Source: Alphaproteobacteria bacterium (GTDB lineage Bacteria; Pseudomonadota; Alphaproteobacteria; Rhizobiales; Hyphomicrobiaceae). From it: a stretch of 38,743 bases of DNA. Position numbers and translations under genes: made by a program. Shown one piece after another: positions 38,651-38,743 of the stretch (position 1 is its first letter; the number at the start of each line of letters is the position of its first letter). The DNA is taken from contig JAHZKP010000109.1 of the NCBI GenBank assembly GCA_022600345.1, forward strand, positions 1-38,743, in the 5' to 3' direction. The notes under the pieces were generated by a model that saw only the letters and a list, made by a program, of their open reading frames with translations, was not told the DNA's origin and ran no database searches.

Positions 38651-38743
38651 AGCACTTTCCGACCAAATCGAACCATTCTGCCGAGGCGGATTAGTGACAA
38701 GATCAAGTGGACCGGCGCAGTGCGTAGCGGGGCTACGGACAAG
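38647..38743 (+). repeat. 5' part of a MITE-like element, cut by the window end
   Basis: CTAGAGCACTTTCCGACCAA and the following 75 bases match the left half of the complete copy at 34561 nearly base for base (for example gattagtgacaagatcaag). Its terminal TAG is the stop codon of the L,D-transpeptidase gene. Confidence 0.85.

Overview
The window looks like chromosomal DNA of an alphaproteobacterium, most likely a member of the Hyphomicrobiales (Rhizobiales). The gene content (CpdR, a fused-type GltB with GltD, HisN-type histidinol phosphatase, MreBCD, single-chain GcvP), two copies of an alpha-r8/suhB-type small RNA, a ROSE-like RNA thermometer in front of an Hsp20 gene, and CTAG-ended palindromic repeats all point that way. 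No species is recognised. Nearly all of it is core metabolism; there is no prophage, CRISPR array, transposase gene or rRNA.

Layout. 1-6165 (+): a fatty acid beta-oxidation operon fadE-fadB/J-fadA that starts directly behind the end of a repeat element. 6338-13374 (-): gltB and gltD (glutamate synthase), with a two-gene DUF433/DUF5615 toxin-antitoxin-like module inserted between them and a small DUF5397-like gene behind. 13375-14160: a repeat-bearing intergenic stretch. 14160-14687 (-): hsp20 with a ROSE-like leader. 15144-18955: a small secreted Cys-rich protein, an alpha/beta hydrolase, hisN, two tandem alpha-r8 sRNAs and N-formylglutamate amidohydrolase. 19270-20940: a second copy of the repeat found upstream of gltB, then cpdR, then about 1 kb without a convincing protein gene but with a run of strong hairpins ending in a terminator (candidate structured RNA). 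20941-24954 (+): a Nudix hydrolase, a PhzF-family protein, and leuA behind a candidate Leu-rich leader peptide. 25012-27603 (+): mreBCD, without the usual mrdA/rodA partners. 27809-28927: a small membrane protein and a TetR regulator, translationally coupled, behind a promoter whose spacer and -10 box carry a 16-bp palindrome. 29038: tRNA-Lys(CTT), followed by about 0.85 kb of decayed repeat. 29989-34398 (+): gcvT-gcvH-gcvP. 34396-34833: three palindromic elements end to end. 34930-38650: a small zinc-protease-like protein, a BaiN/HI0933-type flavoprotein and a YcbB-type L,D-transpeptidase, whose stop codon is the first three bases of another repeat copy that runs off the window.

The functional themes are fatty acid degradation (fadEBA), nitrogen/amino-acid metabolism (gltBD, hisN, N-formylglutamate hydrolysis, leuA, gcvTHP), cell envelope (mreBCD, L,D-transpeptidase) and proteolysis/stress control (cpdR, hsp20). 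The least ordinary material is non-coding: RNA regulators and a set of small inverted-repeat elements ending in CTAG, which have supplied the amber stop codons of two genes and directly abut the fadE ribosome binding site.
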